In this document: positions 17,272 through 25,692 of the stretch, piece after piece | Layout of the letters: each line of letters starts with the position of its first letter | Position numbering within the stretch: the first letter of the stretch is position 1 | NCBI GenBank assembly: GCA_020852715.1 | Contig: JADZAE010000026.1 | Coordinates: 1 to 40,322, forward strand | Length of the DNA stretch: 40,322 nucleotides | Source: Deltaproteobacteria bacterium | GTDB lineage: Bacteria > Bdellovibrionota_C > UBA2361 > SZUA-149 > JADZAE01 | Direction: 5' to 3' | Position numbers and translations under genes: made by a program | Notes under the pieces: model-generated | What the model was told of the DNA's origin: nothing | Databases searched by the model: none | The model's input: the letters and a program-made list of their open reading frames with translations, nothing else

Positions 17272-18273
17272 ATGAGGAACTTAATCGTAGTCCTTTTGGC
17301 ATTGTTGGTGGCTTTCCCCGCGTCGGCGATTTTAATCGACGCCGTGGATGACGCCGCCAGTTTGGCATTGGCTGACTCGCTTCACTTTATGGGGTGCGGG
17401 GCAGGATGGGATGAGGTCGGCGGCACGCGATATAGGGTTGGATCTTGTTCCTTAATTCGGAATAATGATCAAGATGGTGCATGGGTTATCACCGCTGCAC
17501 ACGCCCCATTTCACGAAACTACGGGAGCGACTTATCGTTATCTGCGATATACGTTTCTTTCATACTATGAAGCGTTTCTGAAAGGAACAATAAGCTTTGT
17601 TCCGGGGAAAAGCATAACAGCTAGTCCGGCAAATGTCTTTTATCACCCAATGCTAGATATCGCGTTAGTGAAATTAGACGAGCTGGTGCGGGATGCGTCG
17701 GGAACAATAATCACCCCTGTTGAATTCTATACTGGGGAGCTGTTTCGGGACCAAGTAATACTAATGGGGGGTTATGGAGATACTGGCCTTCCTAGCCAAG
17801 GGGGGGAAGGAATAAACGATACGCGGATTTTTGACGGATATCGACGCTGTGCCCGAGGAGTTATAGACTTTTTCTTCGGCTCGCTAGGATTGCTAGCATT
17901 CTTTCGAACAGTGCCTCTTCCGGGCATAGGAGCTACTGGAGACAGCGGCGGTTTCGCTGCTGTGGAAATAAATAGCCAAGTTTTGCTTGCTGGGATACTC
18001 GTTAAGGTCTATGACAGGGGAGAACACACACAGACTGGGTTTGAGTACATCAGTAATGACCCATCTTTCTTTACATGGATGAATGGGAAAATTACCGAGA
18101 ATTCCGAAATTCCAACTCCAACGAAAACTAACACAATCTCACCAACTCTGACAGCTACCATGACAGATACTCCATTGCCGACGGCTACTGTCACAATTGC
18201 GCCCACTCCCACTGCTACTCCGACCACTCTTGAGGTTCAATCGACAGTGGAGAATTGGGGTAATTACGAGTAA
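17272..18273 (+). CDS. Secreted trypsin-like serine protease with Thr/Pro-rich tail
   Basis: The 333-residue protein from ATG 17272 has an AAGGAAG ribosome site and begins with the signal peptide MRNLIVVLLALLVAFPASA. An upstream in-frame ATG at 17194 lies inside the leader hairpin and is unlikely to be used. The S1 chymotrypsin-fold triad is complete: His77 in WVITAAHA, Asp129 in LDIALVKL, and Ser225 in TGDSGGF. After the domain (about 30-275) comes a tail of PTPT, PTLTAT and PTATVT repeats of about 50 residues ending VENWGNYE. A tail of this type often serves as a wall-spanning or glycosylated linker. The C-terminal VExWGxY is shared with the decayed paralogue. A strong terminator follows. 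Export and activity are inferred from motifs; the substrate is unknown. Confidence 0.85.
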   Translation: MRNLIVVLLALLVAFPASAILIDAVDDAASLALADSLHFMGCGAGWDEVGGTRYRVGSCSLIRNNDQDGAWVITAAHAPFHETTGATYRYLRYTFLSYYEAFLKGTISFVPGKSITASPANVFYHPMLDIALVKLDELVRDASGTIITPVEFYTGELFRDQVILMGGYGDTGLPSQGGEGINDTRIFDGYRRCARGVIDFFFGSLGLLAFFRTVPLPGIGATGDSGGFAAVEINSQVLLAGILVKVYDRGEHTQTGFEYISNDPSFFTWMNGKITENSEIPTPTKTNTISPTLTATMTDTPLPTATVTIAPTPTATPTTLEVQSTVENWGNYE

Positions 18274-18275
18274 CG

Positions 18276-18317
18276 AATTGGCGGGGGATACCATACGACT
18301 ATCCCCCACCAATTTTT
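18276..18317 (+). terminator. Rho-independent terminator of the protease gene
   Basis: AATTGGCGGGGGATA pairs with TATCCCCCACCAATT (one mismatch, 9-base loop) and is followed by TTTA. It lies directly after the protease stop codon. Confidence 0.8.
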
Positions 18318-18377
18318 AAAATGTTTTTAATTGAGGTTTAGACTATCTTGCTTTCAAACTTCCACATAAGATTTTAC

Positions 18378-19217
18378 TTAGCGTTGCTTCCGTTTTCCTC
18401 TATGGGAGATCCACCCATCGCTGTTTTTAGCTTTTACAGAAGGAATTTCTGCTAGCGCGTGCTGATGGGCTAATTGAACCCGAGAGACATTTATGTAGGG
18501 CAGCTCTCGCGCTAGCAGTTCATACGCCAACACCCCAAATGAATAAATATCAGCCAAATGATCAAGCGGGATATTAAGAATCGCCTCAGGAGCCATATAA
18601 TAAGCAGTCCCTACGGCATGCATAGCCACGGTTAGCTTAAGAGTAGTCTGCTCCGGTCTGGCCAGTCCGAAATCAAGGAGCTTAATTTGGCCATCATTGG
18701 TTAAAAGCACATTGTCCGGCTTTAAATCTCTATGAATCAGTCCCCGATCATGAACATAATAGAGTGCTTTTGCTATCTGAAATAAGTAATCTATATGGTT
18801 TTCTATGGGCGGATACACAATTTGGACATTTGTAATATCGGGCGCTTTAATCTTTTTGTCCGAAGCATAATACTCATCTTCCTCATGTCGTGGCGGAATT
18901 AAGCTACTTAGCGGGGCACCTTCTAAATACTCCATGGTGAAGAATGGCAGATTGTTATACTCAAAATAATCATACACCTGGATAATATTGGGATGAGAGC
19001 AGTTTTTTAAGGCACTAAATTCGCTATTAAAGCGGCGGATATGCATAAGCCCATTTTGTTCGGAAAAGGCGAGCATTGCATTTAGAACTTTGATTACGAC
19101 TTTCTGGTTAGTATCGCAGTCAAGCGCGATAAATACTGCGCCTACGCCACCTTGTCCTAGTCGGCGCTCTACTTTGTATCTGCTGGGTAACTTCGGTAAG
19201 GGAATCCCGATAGACAT
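18378..19217 (-). CDS. Ser/Thr protein kinase (Hanks type), C-lobe truncated
   Basis: The 279-residue kinase has LGQGGVGAVF (residues 20-29), Lys43 in VVIKVL, the catalytic loop HRDLKPDN (162-169), DFG (182-184) and MAPE (208-211), so it should be catalytically competent by motif. Subdomains X-XI are abbreviated: after HQHALAEIPSVK the chain ends in a basic stretch HRGKRKQR, where a normal domain would have about 40 more residues with the KCL-type helix. There is no transmembrane segment or sensor domain. It starts 3 bp after the upstream kinase gene with a GGAGG ribosome site, so both form one operon. An insertion of about 30 acidic and basic residues (108-138) sits in the hinge region. Confidence 0.85.
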   Translation of the reverse strand: MSIGIPLPKLPSRYKVERRLGQGGVGAVFIALDCDTNQKVVIKVLNAMLAFSEQNGLMHIRRFNSEFSALKNCSHPNIIQVYDYFEYNNLPFFTMEYLEGAPLSSLIPPRHEEDEYYASDKKIKAPDITNVQIVYPPIENHIDYLFQIAKALYYVHDRGLIHRDLKPDNVLLTNDGQIKLLDFGLARPEQTTLKLTVAMHAVGTAYYMAPEAILNIPLDHLADIYSFGVLAYELLARELPYINVSRVQLAHQHALAEIPSVKAKNSDGWISHRGKRKQR

Positions 19218-19220
19218 ATT

Positions 19221-20288
19221 TCACTTTTCCTCCCAGCTACGCTTTTCCAGAAGACCTCGGCAAGTCATTCCACGTAACGCTTGAAGTTTTATCACTAGGT
19301 CCATTTGAAAAGTGCCTGGATGCAAAGTTCTTATATAATTATTAATCAAATAGACCATTTCCCCACCGTGAAAGAATCGCTCCTCTTCGTCTTGCGATAA
19401 ACATTTTTCAATAAATGCATGAAACCATGCGGGGTAATGTTTTGCCTTTCCAAAAAACTTAGGAAGCTTACGTTCTTTATTTTGTCGCGCGATAACAGTC
19501 CAGTCTGGTATTTCAAACGGACACCTGCCGGTACATAGCTCATAGGCCACAATGCCTAAACTATAAAAATCGCAGCTAGGGTCGTAATCTTTTACGCCGT
19601 TAAAAATTTTTGGTGACATATAGTTAAGTTTTCCTACGACTTCTCCAGTCTCAGATATTCCATACTTGTCTTCCATTGCTCGCGCCAAACTAAAATCTGT
19701 AAGTTTTATGTTCCCATAATCATCAACAAGGATATTGCTGGGATTAATATCCCTATGAACTATCCCCATTTTCCTATGCGCATAGTTCAATGCCAATGCT
19801 AGCTCTCTGATAATATATACAATTTGATAAAAACTTAGTTCGCGATAATTATCCTCATGTAGTATTTGAAACAAACTATCACCTGGGACATAATCCATTA
19901 CATAGTACAAGAGACTATTTTCATCTCGGCCTTGCTCCCTAATTCCAACCACATTCCTGTGTTTTAGCTTGCTACTTAGCATTACTGCCCGATTTATTCG
20001 TTCATATACATGTGGCCTTTCTGAAATATGAGGGAATATTATTTTAAGAGCGCAAAGATCGTGTTCTCCAACCTCGTCATATACGGCTAACACAAAACCT
20101 CGTTCGCCTTTTCCAACAATCTTGCCTATCGTATATCTATTATCAAAAAGCTTGTTGTGTGCATCTATTCCATATTGGGCTAAGGCCGGTGCAAGGTTAT
20201 AGTCATCACGAGGAAGTGAGTCATTTGTGCTAACACTTTTTGACTTCTCTCGTTTTATAGGTTTTTCTTTCGATTTGAAGATACCCAT
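19221..20288 (-). CDS. Ser/Thr protein kinase with a DFS instead of DFG motif
   Basis: From ATG 20288 (GGGGGAG ribosome site; a TTG 45 bp upstream is less likely) the product has 355 residues. After a basic, polar N-terminal segment of about 50 residues comes the kinase domain: VGKGERGFVLAVYD, Lys82 in ALKII, catalytic loop HRDINPSN (178-185), then DFSLAR (198-203) and MSPK where APE is usual. The C-lobe is complete (FIEKCLSQDEEERF), with about 40 further residues. The DFG Gly-to-Ser and APE-to-SPK changes leave the metal-binding Asp intact, so activity may persist but with altered activation-loop behaviour. It is the first gene of a two-kinase operon and has no membrane anchor. Substrates are unknown. 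Confidence 0.85.
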   Translation of the reverse strand: MGIFKSKEKPIKREKSKSVSTNDSLPRDDYNLAPALAQYGIDAHNKLFDNRYTIGKIVGKGERGFVLAVYDEVGEHDLCALKIIFPHISERPHVYERINRAVMLSSKLKHRNVVGIREQGRDENSLLYYVMDYVPGDSLFQILHEDNYRELSFYQIVYIIRELALALNYAHRKMGIVHRDINPSNILVDDYGNIKLTDFSLARAMEDKYGISETGEVVGKLNYMSPKIFNGVKDYDPSCDFYSLGIVAYELCTGRCPFEIPDWTVIARQNKERKLPKFFGKAKHYPAWFHAFIEKCLSQDEEERFFHGGEMVYLINNYIRTLHPGTFQMDLVIKLQALRGMTCRGLLEKRSWEEK

Positions 20289-20465
20289 AGCTCCCCCAAT
20301 TATCGCAGCTCTGTTTTGTAATTTAAGTTGCAAATATACTTTCTGTGCGTCATCACTTTCCCGAATAAACTTAAACGATTAGCTGAGGATTTTCACGGCT
20401 TAATCCGGCTAAAAAAAGACCGTTTGTGAATTACTTAGCGTTGGACCTTGCGGGGGACCGTCAGT

Positions 20466-20484
20466 CTTAAGTCTTATACACAAG
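20466..20484 (+). repeat. Solo Tn5/IS50-like terminal repeat
   Basis: TTAAGTCTTATACACAAG resembles the Tn5 outside end CTGACTCTTATACACAAGT and contains its TCTTATACACAAG core. No partner end is found within several hundred bases. With the adjacent dispersed repeat it looks like a right-truncated copy of the element at 26799-27129. Confidence 0.5.
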
Positions 20485-20583
20485 ACGTAAAAATGTGGCG
20501 GCGGGACAACAAAATATTATTCGGTTGTTTATTGACAAGTTTCACGCGCTAGCACCTATGACGCACAAAATATTCGCGGTGCC

Positions 20584-20635
20584 TATGGAACGCGACCCAT
20601 GTTGTGAGCGTCAGCAAACAACTGGATCGCCTACG
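20584..20635 (+). repeat. Dispersed repeat, copy A
   Basis: GGAACGCGACCCATGTTGTG followed by AGCGTCAGCAAACAACTGG and ATCGCCTACG is closely matched, in inverse orientation, at 26985-27035. A shorter version occurs at 26888-26932. Confidence 0.6.
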
Positions 20636-20783
20636 CCTCACGCGCACGCGGCCGTTGGCGGCCTTGACGCTTACCGCCACCGGCATTGCCAGCGTCGGCG
20701 CGTCAGATCTTCCGGCCTGCAGCCTCCAGATCAAGCCACTCGCCCCAAAAGACGCACGCGGCATTTTTATACCCTGATGGCGC

Positions 20784-21416
20784 TTAGCTTAGGCTTAGTA
20801 ACGCGGCATTTACCTCTGCTCGCTCCATAACCGGTATATACTTTTGCGTGAGAATCGACGCATAATCATTGCCGGTGTTCAGATAGCGCATTAGATCGGA
20901 ATATGTGTCCGAGGTGATATAACGAAGCAATGGTTGTGTTTCTGCATGAAAGCAACCAAGCGCATCTTTAATGATTTCATCCCAGCGCGCAGCATATCGA
21001 TCTAAGTCATCAACGCGAACAATGCCGCGACAATCAGGTGAGCAGCAATAACAGCGAAAGTTTTGTTCAATATTAAAGATGCCGTATTCGTCGGTCATTT
21101 CTTCACCTACTTCTATATCGCGGATGGCAATTTCAAAGCCATAACCGGTACTAATCGCATTAGGCCGGCATGAGTGATTGACATACTTGGCGTGATCCCA
21201 ACTAAGAACGCGAGAACCGTTTCCTTCCTGATACGTATATTTATCGATGATTGCCCTATATTGAGGCTCAGATACTTCATAATCTTGAGGAGAGATAATT
21301 ATATCAAGGGTATCTCTTACAAAGGTGATTGTTCCTTTGGGAATAAACGCTGTGGCAAAAACTCCGTAACCGATTTGATCATTAACGATCTTGACCACTG
21401 TATCTGGATGTATCAT
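20784..21416 (-). CDS. SET-domain protein (probable protein-lysine methyltransferase)
   Basis: The 210-residue protein has the SET pseudoknot motifs: GYGVFATAFIPKGTI at the start of the domain, YVNHSCRPNA (NHSC at 80-83) and GEEMTDEYG (104-112). A post-SET-like Cys cluster follows, RCYCCSPDCRG, with Cys122, 124, 125 and 129. SET enzymes transfer methyl groups from S-adenosylmethionine to lysine. The complete post-SET cluster argues for an active, eukaryote-like member. Bacterial homologues modify histone-like or host proteins in Chlamydiae and Legionella, but many environmental bacteria also have short SET proteins of unknown target. A GGAG is 14 bases before the ATG, longer than usual. It stands alone, with repeats on one side. 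Confidence 0.8.
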   Translation of the reverse strand: MIHPDTVVKIVNDQIGYGVFATAFIPKGTITFVRDTLDIIISPQDYEVSEPQYRAIIDKYTYQEGNGSRVLSWDHAKYVNHSCRPNAISTGYGFEIAIRDIEVGEEMTDEYGIFNIEQNFRCYCCSPDCRGIVRVDDLDRYAARWDEIIKDALGCFHAETQPLLRYITSDTYSDLMRYLNTGNDYASILTQKYIPVMERAEVNAALLSLS

Positions 21417-21783
21417 TTATGTGGGCCTATCTCCTTCTTGGCATATTAATATTACTTTCATAAAATTTGCTGCTCACACTTAGATATCACTATAAGATGC
21501 GATGAATCATACATGCTGGACAGCAAAGACACTTGGCGCTAGTAATACGACAAGCATAGAAATTAGCAACATAATTGTAAGCGTTCACGCTTTTGGCCGA
21601 CTACTTTGTCAGACTTCGTGGCTCCGATGGGCGAGTAGATACTACACTTACGCTCCTCTCCACTTGCCTTTAATAAGGAATAAACTGCTCACTAGCTTGC
21701 AGTTTATTCTTTATTATTGTTAGGCGCTAGATGTGCTTCTAAGATGGGATACATATAATTTTGTGTGGCGGGGAGCAATTCAA
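21417..21783. other. Intergenic region with a hairpin and a repeat fragment
   Basis: No gene is supported in these 370 bp. GTAAGCGTTCAC at 21577-21588 recurs exactly at 27336-27347. A hairpin sits at 21678-21709. Confidence 0.5.
21678..21709 (+). terminator. Orphan terminator-like hairpin
   Basis: GAATAAACTGC pairs perfectly with GCAGTTTATTC (11 bp, 10-base loop) and is followed by TTTATTATTGTT. No gene on the + strand ends here, so it may be the relic of a lost gene or the end of an unannotated small RNA. Confidence 0.5.
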
Positions 21784-21811
21784 AGGGTGTTAATTATCAT
21801 CTTAACACCCT
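21784..21811 (-). terminator. Terminator of the Gld-type ABC operon
   Basis: AGGGTGTTAA pairs perfectly with TTAACACCCT across an 8-base loop, 15 bp after the DUF4340 gene stop. Only a short TTT follows on the minus strand. Confidence 0.6.
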
Positions 21812-21825
21812 CTAATAATGAGCGT

Positions 21826-23049
21826 TTATTCTTGTGCAGGGGTTTCTATCGGTTCTGTTTCCGCGGACTCTTCCTCGGTAACCTGGCCGGAATCGTCAAG
21901 CCCTTCTGTTTGATCTGAGAGCTCCGGCGCTAAATCTTCCGGCGCTTCCTCATCGGCTGCGGCTTCTTGGGCGGCCTGCTCTTGCTCAGAAAGCTTTTTA
22001 TTATCGACTATATCAGCCAGCTCTTGGCGGAACTTTTTGCCTAAATACTCGGGCAGCATAAATACCCAATCTTTATACTGAACATTTATATCCGCTCCTA
22101 ACTTAGCGCAAATCGTGTCTTTGCCGGCAACCTCTTCACAGGATTTTTCAATCTTAGCAAAGACTATTTTATCTTTTGCCGCAGATCTAATCTTATAGGT
22201 CACTCCGTTGTTCAGTTTATAAACGGTAAGTTTATCAAAATTTATGCCCTGTAGCTCTGAACGGCCTTCCTTAAAAACATCGTCTAAGCGTAGGTTCTCA
22301 AGACCCGAAGTAACCAAAGGAGTAGCCATCGCATTTAGAGGAATTTCTTCTCCCGCCAATTTAAATTGTTTCTGGCCATCAATTTCCCCGGCGCTCTGCA
22401 AAGTATAAGAAAGGGCATTACTGTCCGGTGTCTGATTATACTGAGTGATGGTCTCAATATTTTTATTGATTTCATTGACCAGTCCGATAGAAAGCCAGTG
22501 CTGCATGGCCATGGATACGGGAATAGGTTCGCCGGAAACATAAACGACTTTATCTCCATCGCGGCGCACATAAGTGCCAACTTCATAGCGAAAACTGTTA
22601 GTCGTGGTTTTCCCGGTAGTCGCCGTTTTGTCGCGGCCTAAATATATAGCTCCCAGCTTAGTATCGTCTTGTGCATAAAAAGTGACTTTAGTTCGGCCGG
22701 ACTTCACTGCCTGCTCTGATACTCCCAAATCGGCATAAGTGCTTTCATCTTGAGTAGCAACCTGACTAAGGCGCATTTCTGCCAATCGCAAAATAAAAGA
22801 ATTTACTTTGCCGCTATCTGCCGCATAGCCATCACGACTAGGAATTACCCATTGATTGTTGACGACTTTGAGCTCAATCTGCTGCGGACCTTGCTCGATA
22901 GTCAGCCGGGCAATACGATCGGCAATTTCCGGGAAAGCGGTTAACTGCTCGTCTTTAATACGTTTCACTTCTCCGGTATTTAACAAATAAAAGGCCAGCG
23001 CCAAAATAATCAGCAAGATAACTAAATAACCTAATTTTTTCACGTTCAT
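21826..23049 (-). CDS. DUF4340 domain protein, ABC/Gld-associated
   Basis: The 407-residue protein has one N-terminal membrane anchor (residues 7-24), then a DUF4340 body with repeated strands: ITRL-type IEQGPQQIELK, WVIPSRDGYAADSGKVNSFI, IYLGRDK, and VYVSGEPIPVSMAMQHWLSI. It ends in a strongly acidic tail of about 45 residues. DUF4340 proteins are membrane-anchored periplasmic partners that are genetically linked to GldA/F/G-type ABC systems, and their biochemical role is unknown. It is the last gene of the four-gene operon, 14 bp after the GldG-like gene, and a terminator follows. The low-complexity acidic tail is unusual. Confidence 0.85.
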   Translation of the reverse strand: MNVKKLGYLVILLIILALAFYLLNTGEVKRIKDEQLTAFPEIADRIARLTIEQGPQQIELKVVNNQWVIPSRDGYAADSGKVNSFILRLAEMRLSQVATQDESTYADLGVSEQAVKSGRTKVTFYAQDDTKLGAIYLGRDKTATTGKTTTNSFRYEVGTYVRRDGDKVVYVSGEPIPVSMAMQHWLSIGLVNEINKNIETITQYNQTPDSNALSYTLQSAGEIDGQKQFKLAGEEIPLNAMATPLVTSGLENLRLDDVFKEGRSELQGINFDKLTVYKLNNGVTYKIRSAAKDKIVFAKIEKSCEEVAGKDTICAKLGADINVQYKDWVFMLPEYLGKKFRQELADIVDNKKLSEQEQAAQEAAADEEAPEDLAPELSDQTEGLDDSGQVTEEESAETEPIETPAQE

Positions 23050-23063
23050 TAACTTTCTCCTAA

Positions 23064-24941
23064 TTATTTTTGACGACGTCGACGGTCAACAATAACAACC
23101 CCAACAATAATCAACAACAGCGGCACAACAAAGGTATTAATGACAAAAAGCACATTACCTAACCCTTCAATGCCTTCGCGGAACTGCCGACGCACTTCGC
23201 GGATCTGCCGCATTATCGCCTGTCTTTCCATTTTTACATTATTAATCTCTTGAATGATCTGTTTACTTAGCAATTTACTATTCTCAGCTCCCTCGCCTTG
23301 CAGTTCTTGCAAACGCTGATTTGCCTCGGTCAAGCTGGCGTTGAGCTCTTCCTCTTTGTTTTTAAGCTGCTGACGCGCGCCCTCTTCCATATCCTGAACC
23401 ACGGTAAAAGGGCGAGTAAAGCGGCCACGCGAGCGAATACTGATTAGGTCCGAAGAGCCTAGTAAGTTCTCTACAACATTTAAAAAGAAATTAATGTTAT
23501 CATTTTTCAACGAGGCAGCTTGTTTGCCGAGGAAGTTAAAATAATTGATAGCATATTTGTCGTTAAGAAAATCTAAGTCGGCAATGACTACTATATTAGC
23601 TTCATTTTGCCCTTCTTGTAGATGCATTTTATCATCCAAGGCATTGCTTTCCTCTCTGGCATCCTTAGGCTTACCGTTCGGAAAATTAGTCGGCAGCTTT
23701 CCGCGAACACGGGCAGCAAGCACACGCTGCGCTCTGTCACCCTTATAATTAGCAAGCAGGCTTTCGACATTTCCGCCTTCAAAACGATAGTTACCCTCGG
23801 GAACCAAGATGGCATTTTCCGAGCTCTTGATCAGCGGTGTAACGGTGATATTGTCCGGAGCATTTATTTCTAAATTACCAATCCAAGGAAAGACGAGATT
23901 ATTTAGTGCCGAAGTCGTTACATCCATTTGATCGACGTTCACGTTCTTAATGCTCGGCCACAAAACAAAGGGCACCGGAGCGCCGCCGCGCATCAAGTTG
24001 ACCCGCGTCGCTAAAGTAAGATCGCCAACCACATTCCCTTTGGTCAAAGCAACACCCCACTTTGAAAGCAGATTATTCATGTCGCTGGACCGCGGGGCAG
24101 TCATGCCATCAAAAGCATTTTCGGCATTAACCGGAATGTCATGCTCGGCATAAGGATCAACCAAGACCAACATCGACCCACCGCGCAACACATACTGATC
24201 AATCGCGTAACTAAGCTTAGTCGGCATCTCTTTGGGATGAATGATGATCAAGAGCTGAATAGTCGGATCGATAGTTTCCTCCTTGCCGGTCAAAAATTTA
24301 ATATCAGCCATTTGGCTAAGCTGAGTTGAAACTACCCAAGGCGTCAGGCCCATATACTGGCCGACAACGGGTGCTGCTTCTAATTTCACAGTGGTTAAAA
24401 CCCCAACCACCGGTTTTTTTCGCTGCACGAGCATAGTCAGTATGCGACTGATGTCGTATTCCAAAAAGCGTTCTCTGGCAAAATCGAAAGCCGGAATAAC
24501 TTCTTCGCGCGCATCTTTAGATGAGGCAACTAAACCCAAATAAATCGGAAAATCCTGGCCACTGACAAAAGGCTCCAAGCCATAACGCTGCGCCCATTCC
24601 TCTTCCTCTGTATCCGGTCGTGGGTCATAAACCTCGAGCTTAATTTTGCCCTTGGCCTGGCGCTCATACTGCTTGAGCAGATCAAGAACATTGCGTCCAT
24701 AAAACTGGATCGTCGGTTCCATCGCGCTATCCGTGGAACTAAAAAAGTAGCGCAGAGTAACCTGTTCGCTCTCAGGCAGTGAGCCAATAATGCTTTTACT
24801 GCCTTTAGACAATGTGTAGAGGCCATCAGCGGTCAGATCCAAAGAAAAGCTGCTAAAAACCTTGCTCGCTATGGAATTAACCAAAATGAGGATAACCGCT
24901 AAAACAACAATACCGGAAATTGATAATAATGATTTTTTCAC
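23064..24941 (-). CDS. GldG-family ABC-associated membrane protein
   Basis: The 625-residue protein has a transmembrane helix at each end (about 7-27 and 595-618) enclosing a large extracytoplasmic region. That region contains the ABC_transp_aux fold (LSKGSKSIIGSLPESEQVTL, LVDPYAEHD, VVIADLDFLND). A coiled-coil-like, Glu/Gln/Arg-rich stretch (about 530-585) precedes the second helix. This is the GldG-type auxiliary subunit. In gliding Bacteroidetes GldA/F/G are linked to motility, but in other phyla the homologous operon has no established role. The start follows the permease gene by 14 bp. Confidence 0.88.
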   Translation of the reverse strand: MKKSLLSISGIVVLAVILILVNSIASKVFSSFSLDLTADGLYTLSKGSKSIIGSLPESEQVTLRYFFSSTDSAMEPTIQFYGRNVLDLLKQYERQAKGKIKLEVYDPRPDTEEEEWAQRYGLEPFVSGQDFPIYLGLVASSKDAREEVIPAFDFARERFLEYDISRILTMLVQRKKPVVGVLTTVKLEAAPVVGQYMGLTPWVVSTQLSQMADIKFLTGKEETIDPTIQLLIIIHPKEMPTKLSYAIDQYVLRGGSMLVLVDPYAEHDIPVNAENAFDGMTAPRSSDMNNLLSKWGVALTKGNVVGDLTLATRVNLMRGGAPVPFVLWPSIKNVNVDQMDVTTSALNNLVFPWIGNLEINAPDNITVTPLIKSSENAILVPEGNYRFEGGNVESLLANYKGDRAQRVLAARVRGKLPTNFPNGKPKDAREESNALDDKMHLQEGQNEANIVVIADLDFLNDKYAINYFNFLGKQAASLKNDNINFFLNVVENLLGSSDLISIRSRGRFTRPFTVVQDMEEGARQQLKNKEEELNASLTEANQRLQELQGEGAENSKLLSKQIIQEINNVKMERQAIMRQIREVRRQFREGIEGLGNVLFVINTFVVPLLLIIVGVVIVDRRRRQK

Positions 24942-24955
24942 GATAAAACCCCCAA

Positions 24956-25687
24956 CTAATCCGCTTTACTCTTATCTAAAATCACAGCACCGGATACCAA
25001 GAAAAACAGGATCACGGATACGAAGTAAACTAAATTACCAACATTGATCACGCCGCGCTGTATGGCTTCAAAATGATAGGGCACACTAAGCACATTAAGC
25101 ATCAGCATAAGATCGGGAGAAATTTTAACTAATAGCTCTTGCACCGGCGAGTAGCCCAGCAATACCAAAAACAAGCAAAGAAAAGTGGCTACCACGAAAC
25201 TGATCACCTGATTGTTGGTCATCGCCGAAACAAAAAGCCCGACGGCCAAAAACGCACCGGCCATAAAAAAGCTTCCGATATAACTAGCTAGTATCGGGCC
25301 ATAATCCGGCTGGCCTAAATAAGCTACTGTCAGCACCATGGGAAAAGTCAGCAGCAAAGCCAAACCCAAAAAGAGCCAAGCGGCCAAAAACTTAGCGACC
25401 ATCGCTTCGAATAATGTGACGGGCAGAGTAAATAGCAGCTCGACTGTGCCTGATCTTTTCTCTTCTGCCCAAAGGCGCATAGAAACAGCGGGCACGATAA
25501 ATATATAGAGCCAGGGGTGCCAAGCAAAAAACGAAGCTAGGCTGGCTTGCCCCATTTCATAGAAGCTGCCTAACTTAAAAGTAAAAAACCCGGTAAGCAC
25601 TAAAAAGACCACCAAAAATATCAGGGCTATCGGTGTCGCAAAATAGGATTTAAACTCTCTTTTAAAAATGGCATTGATGTTGTTCAT
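24956..25687 (-). CDS. ABC transporter permease, GldF-like (ABC-2 type)
   Basis: The 243-residue polytopic protein has six predicted membrane helices (around residues 18-38, 58-78, 98-122, 132-152, 165-185 and 220-238). The conserved ABC-2 features include the N-terminal FKREFKSYFATPIALIFLV and RLWAEEKRSGTVELLFTLPV, the coupling segment typical of this family. It pairs with the ATPase encoded 5 bp upstream. The substrate is unknown. Confidence 0.9.
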   Translation of the reverse strand: MNNINAIFKREFKSYFATPIALIFLVVFLVLTGFFTFKLGSFYEMGQASLASFFAWHPWLYIFIVPAVSMRLWAEEKRSGTVELLFTLPVTLFEAMVAKFLAAWLFLGLALLLTFPMVLTVAYLGQPDYGPILASYIGSFFMAGAFLAVGLFVSAMTNNQVISFVVATFLCLFLVLLGYSPVQELLVKISPDLMLMLNVLSVPYHFEAIQRGVINVGNLVYFVSVILFFLVSGAVILDKSKAD

Positions 25688-25692
25688 AACTT

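Larger units (their letters stand above)
20334..20783. other. Intergenic region with repeat-derived sequence
   Basis: No credible gene is seen in these 450 bp; the open frames on both strands are repeat-derived and have no recognisable motif. It contains a Tn5-like end (20466-20484), a copy of a dispersed repeat (20584-20635) and a GC-rich stretch (20640-20760) of unknown origin. Confidence 0.55.

Noticed and set aside
20495..20830. 111-residue + strand ORF before the SET gene
   Set aside because: It is built mostly from dispersed repeat sequence, overlaps the SET gene end, and has no ribosome site or family motif.
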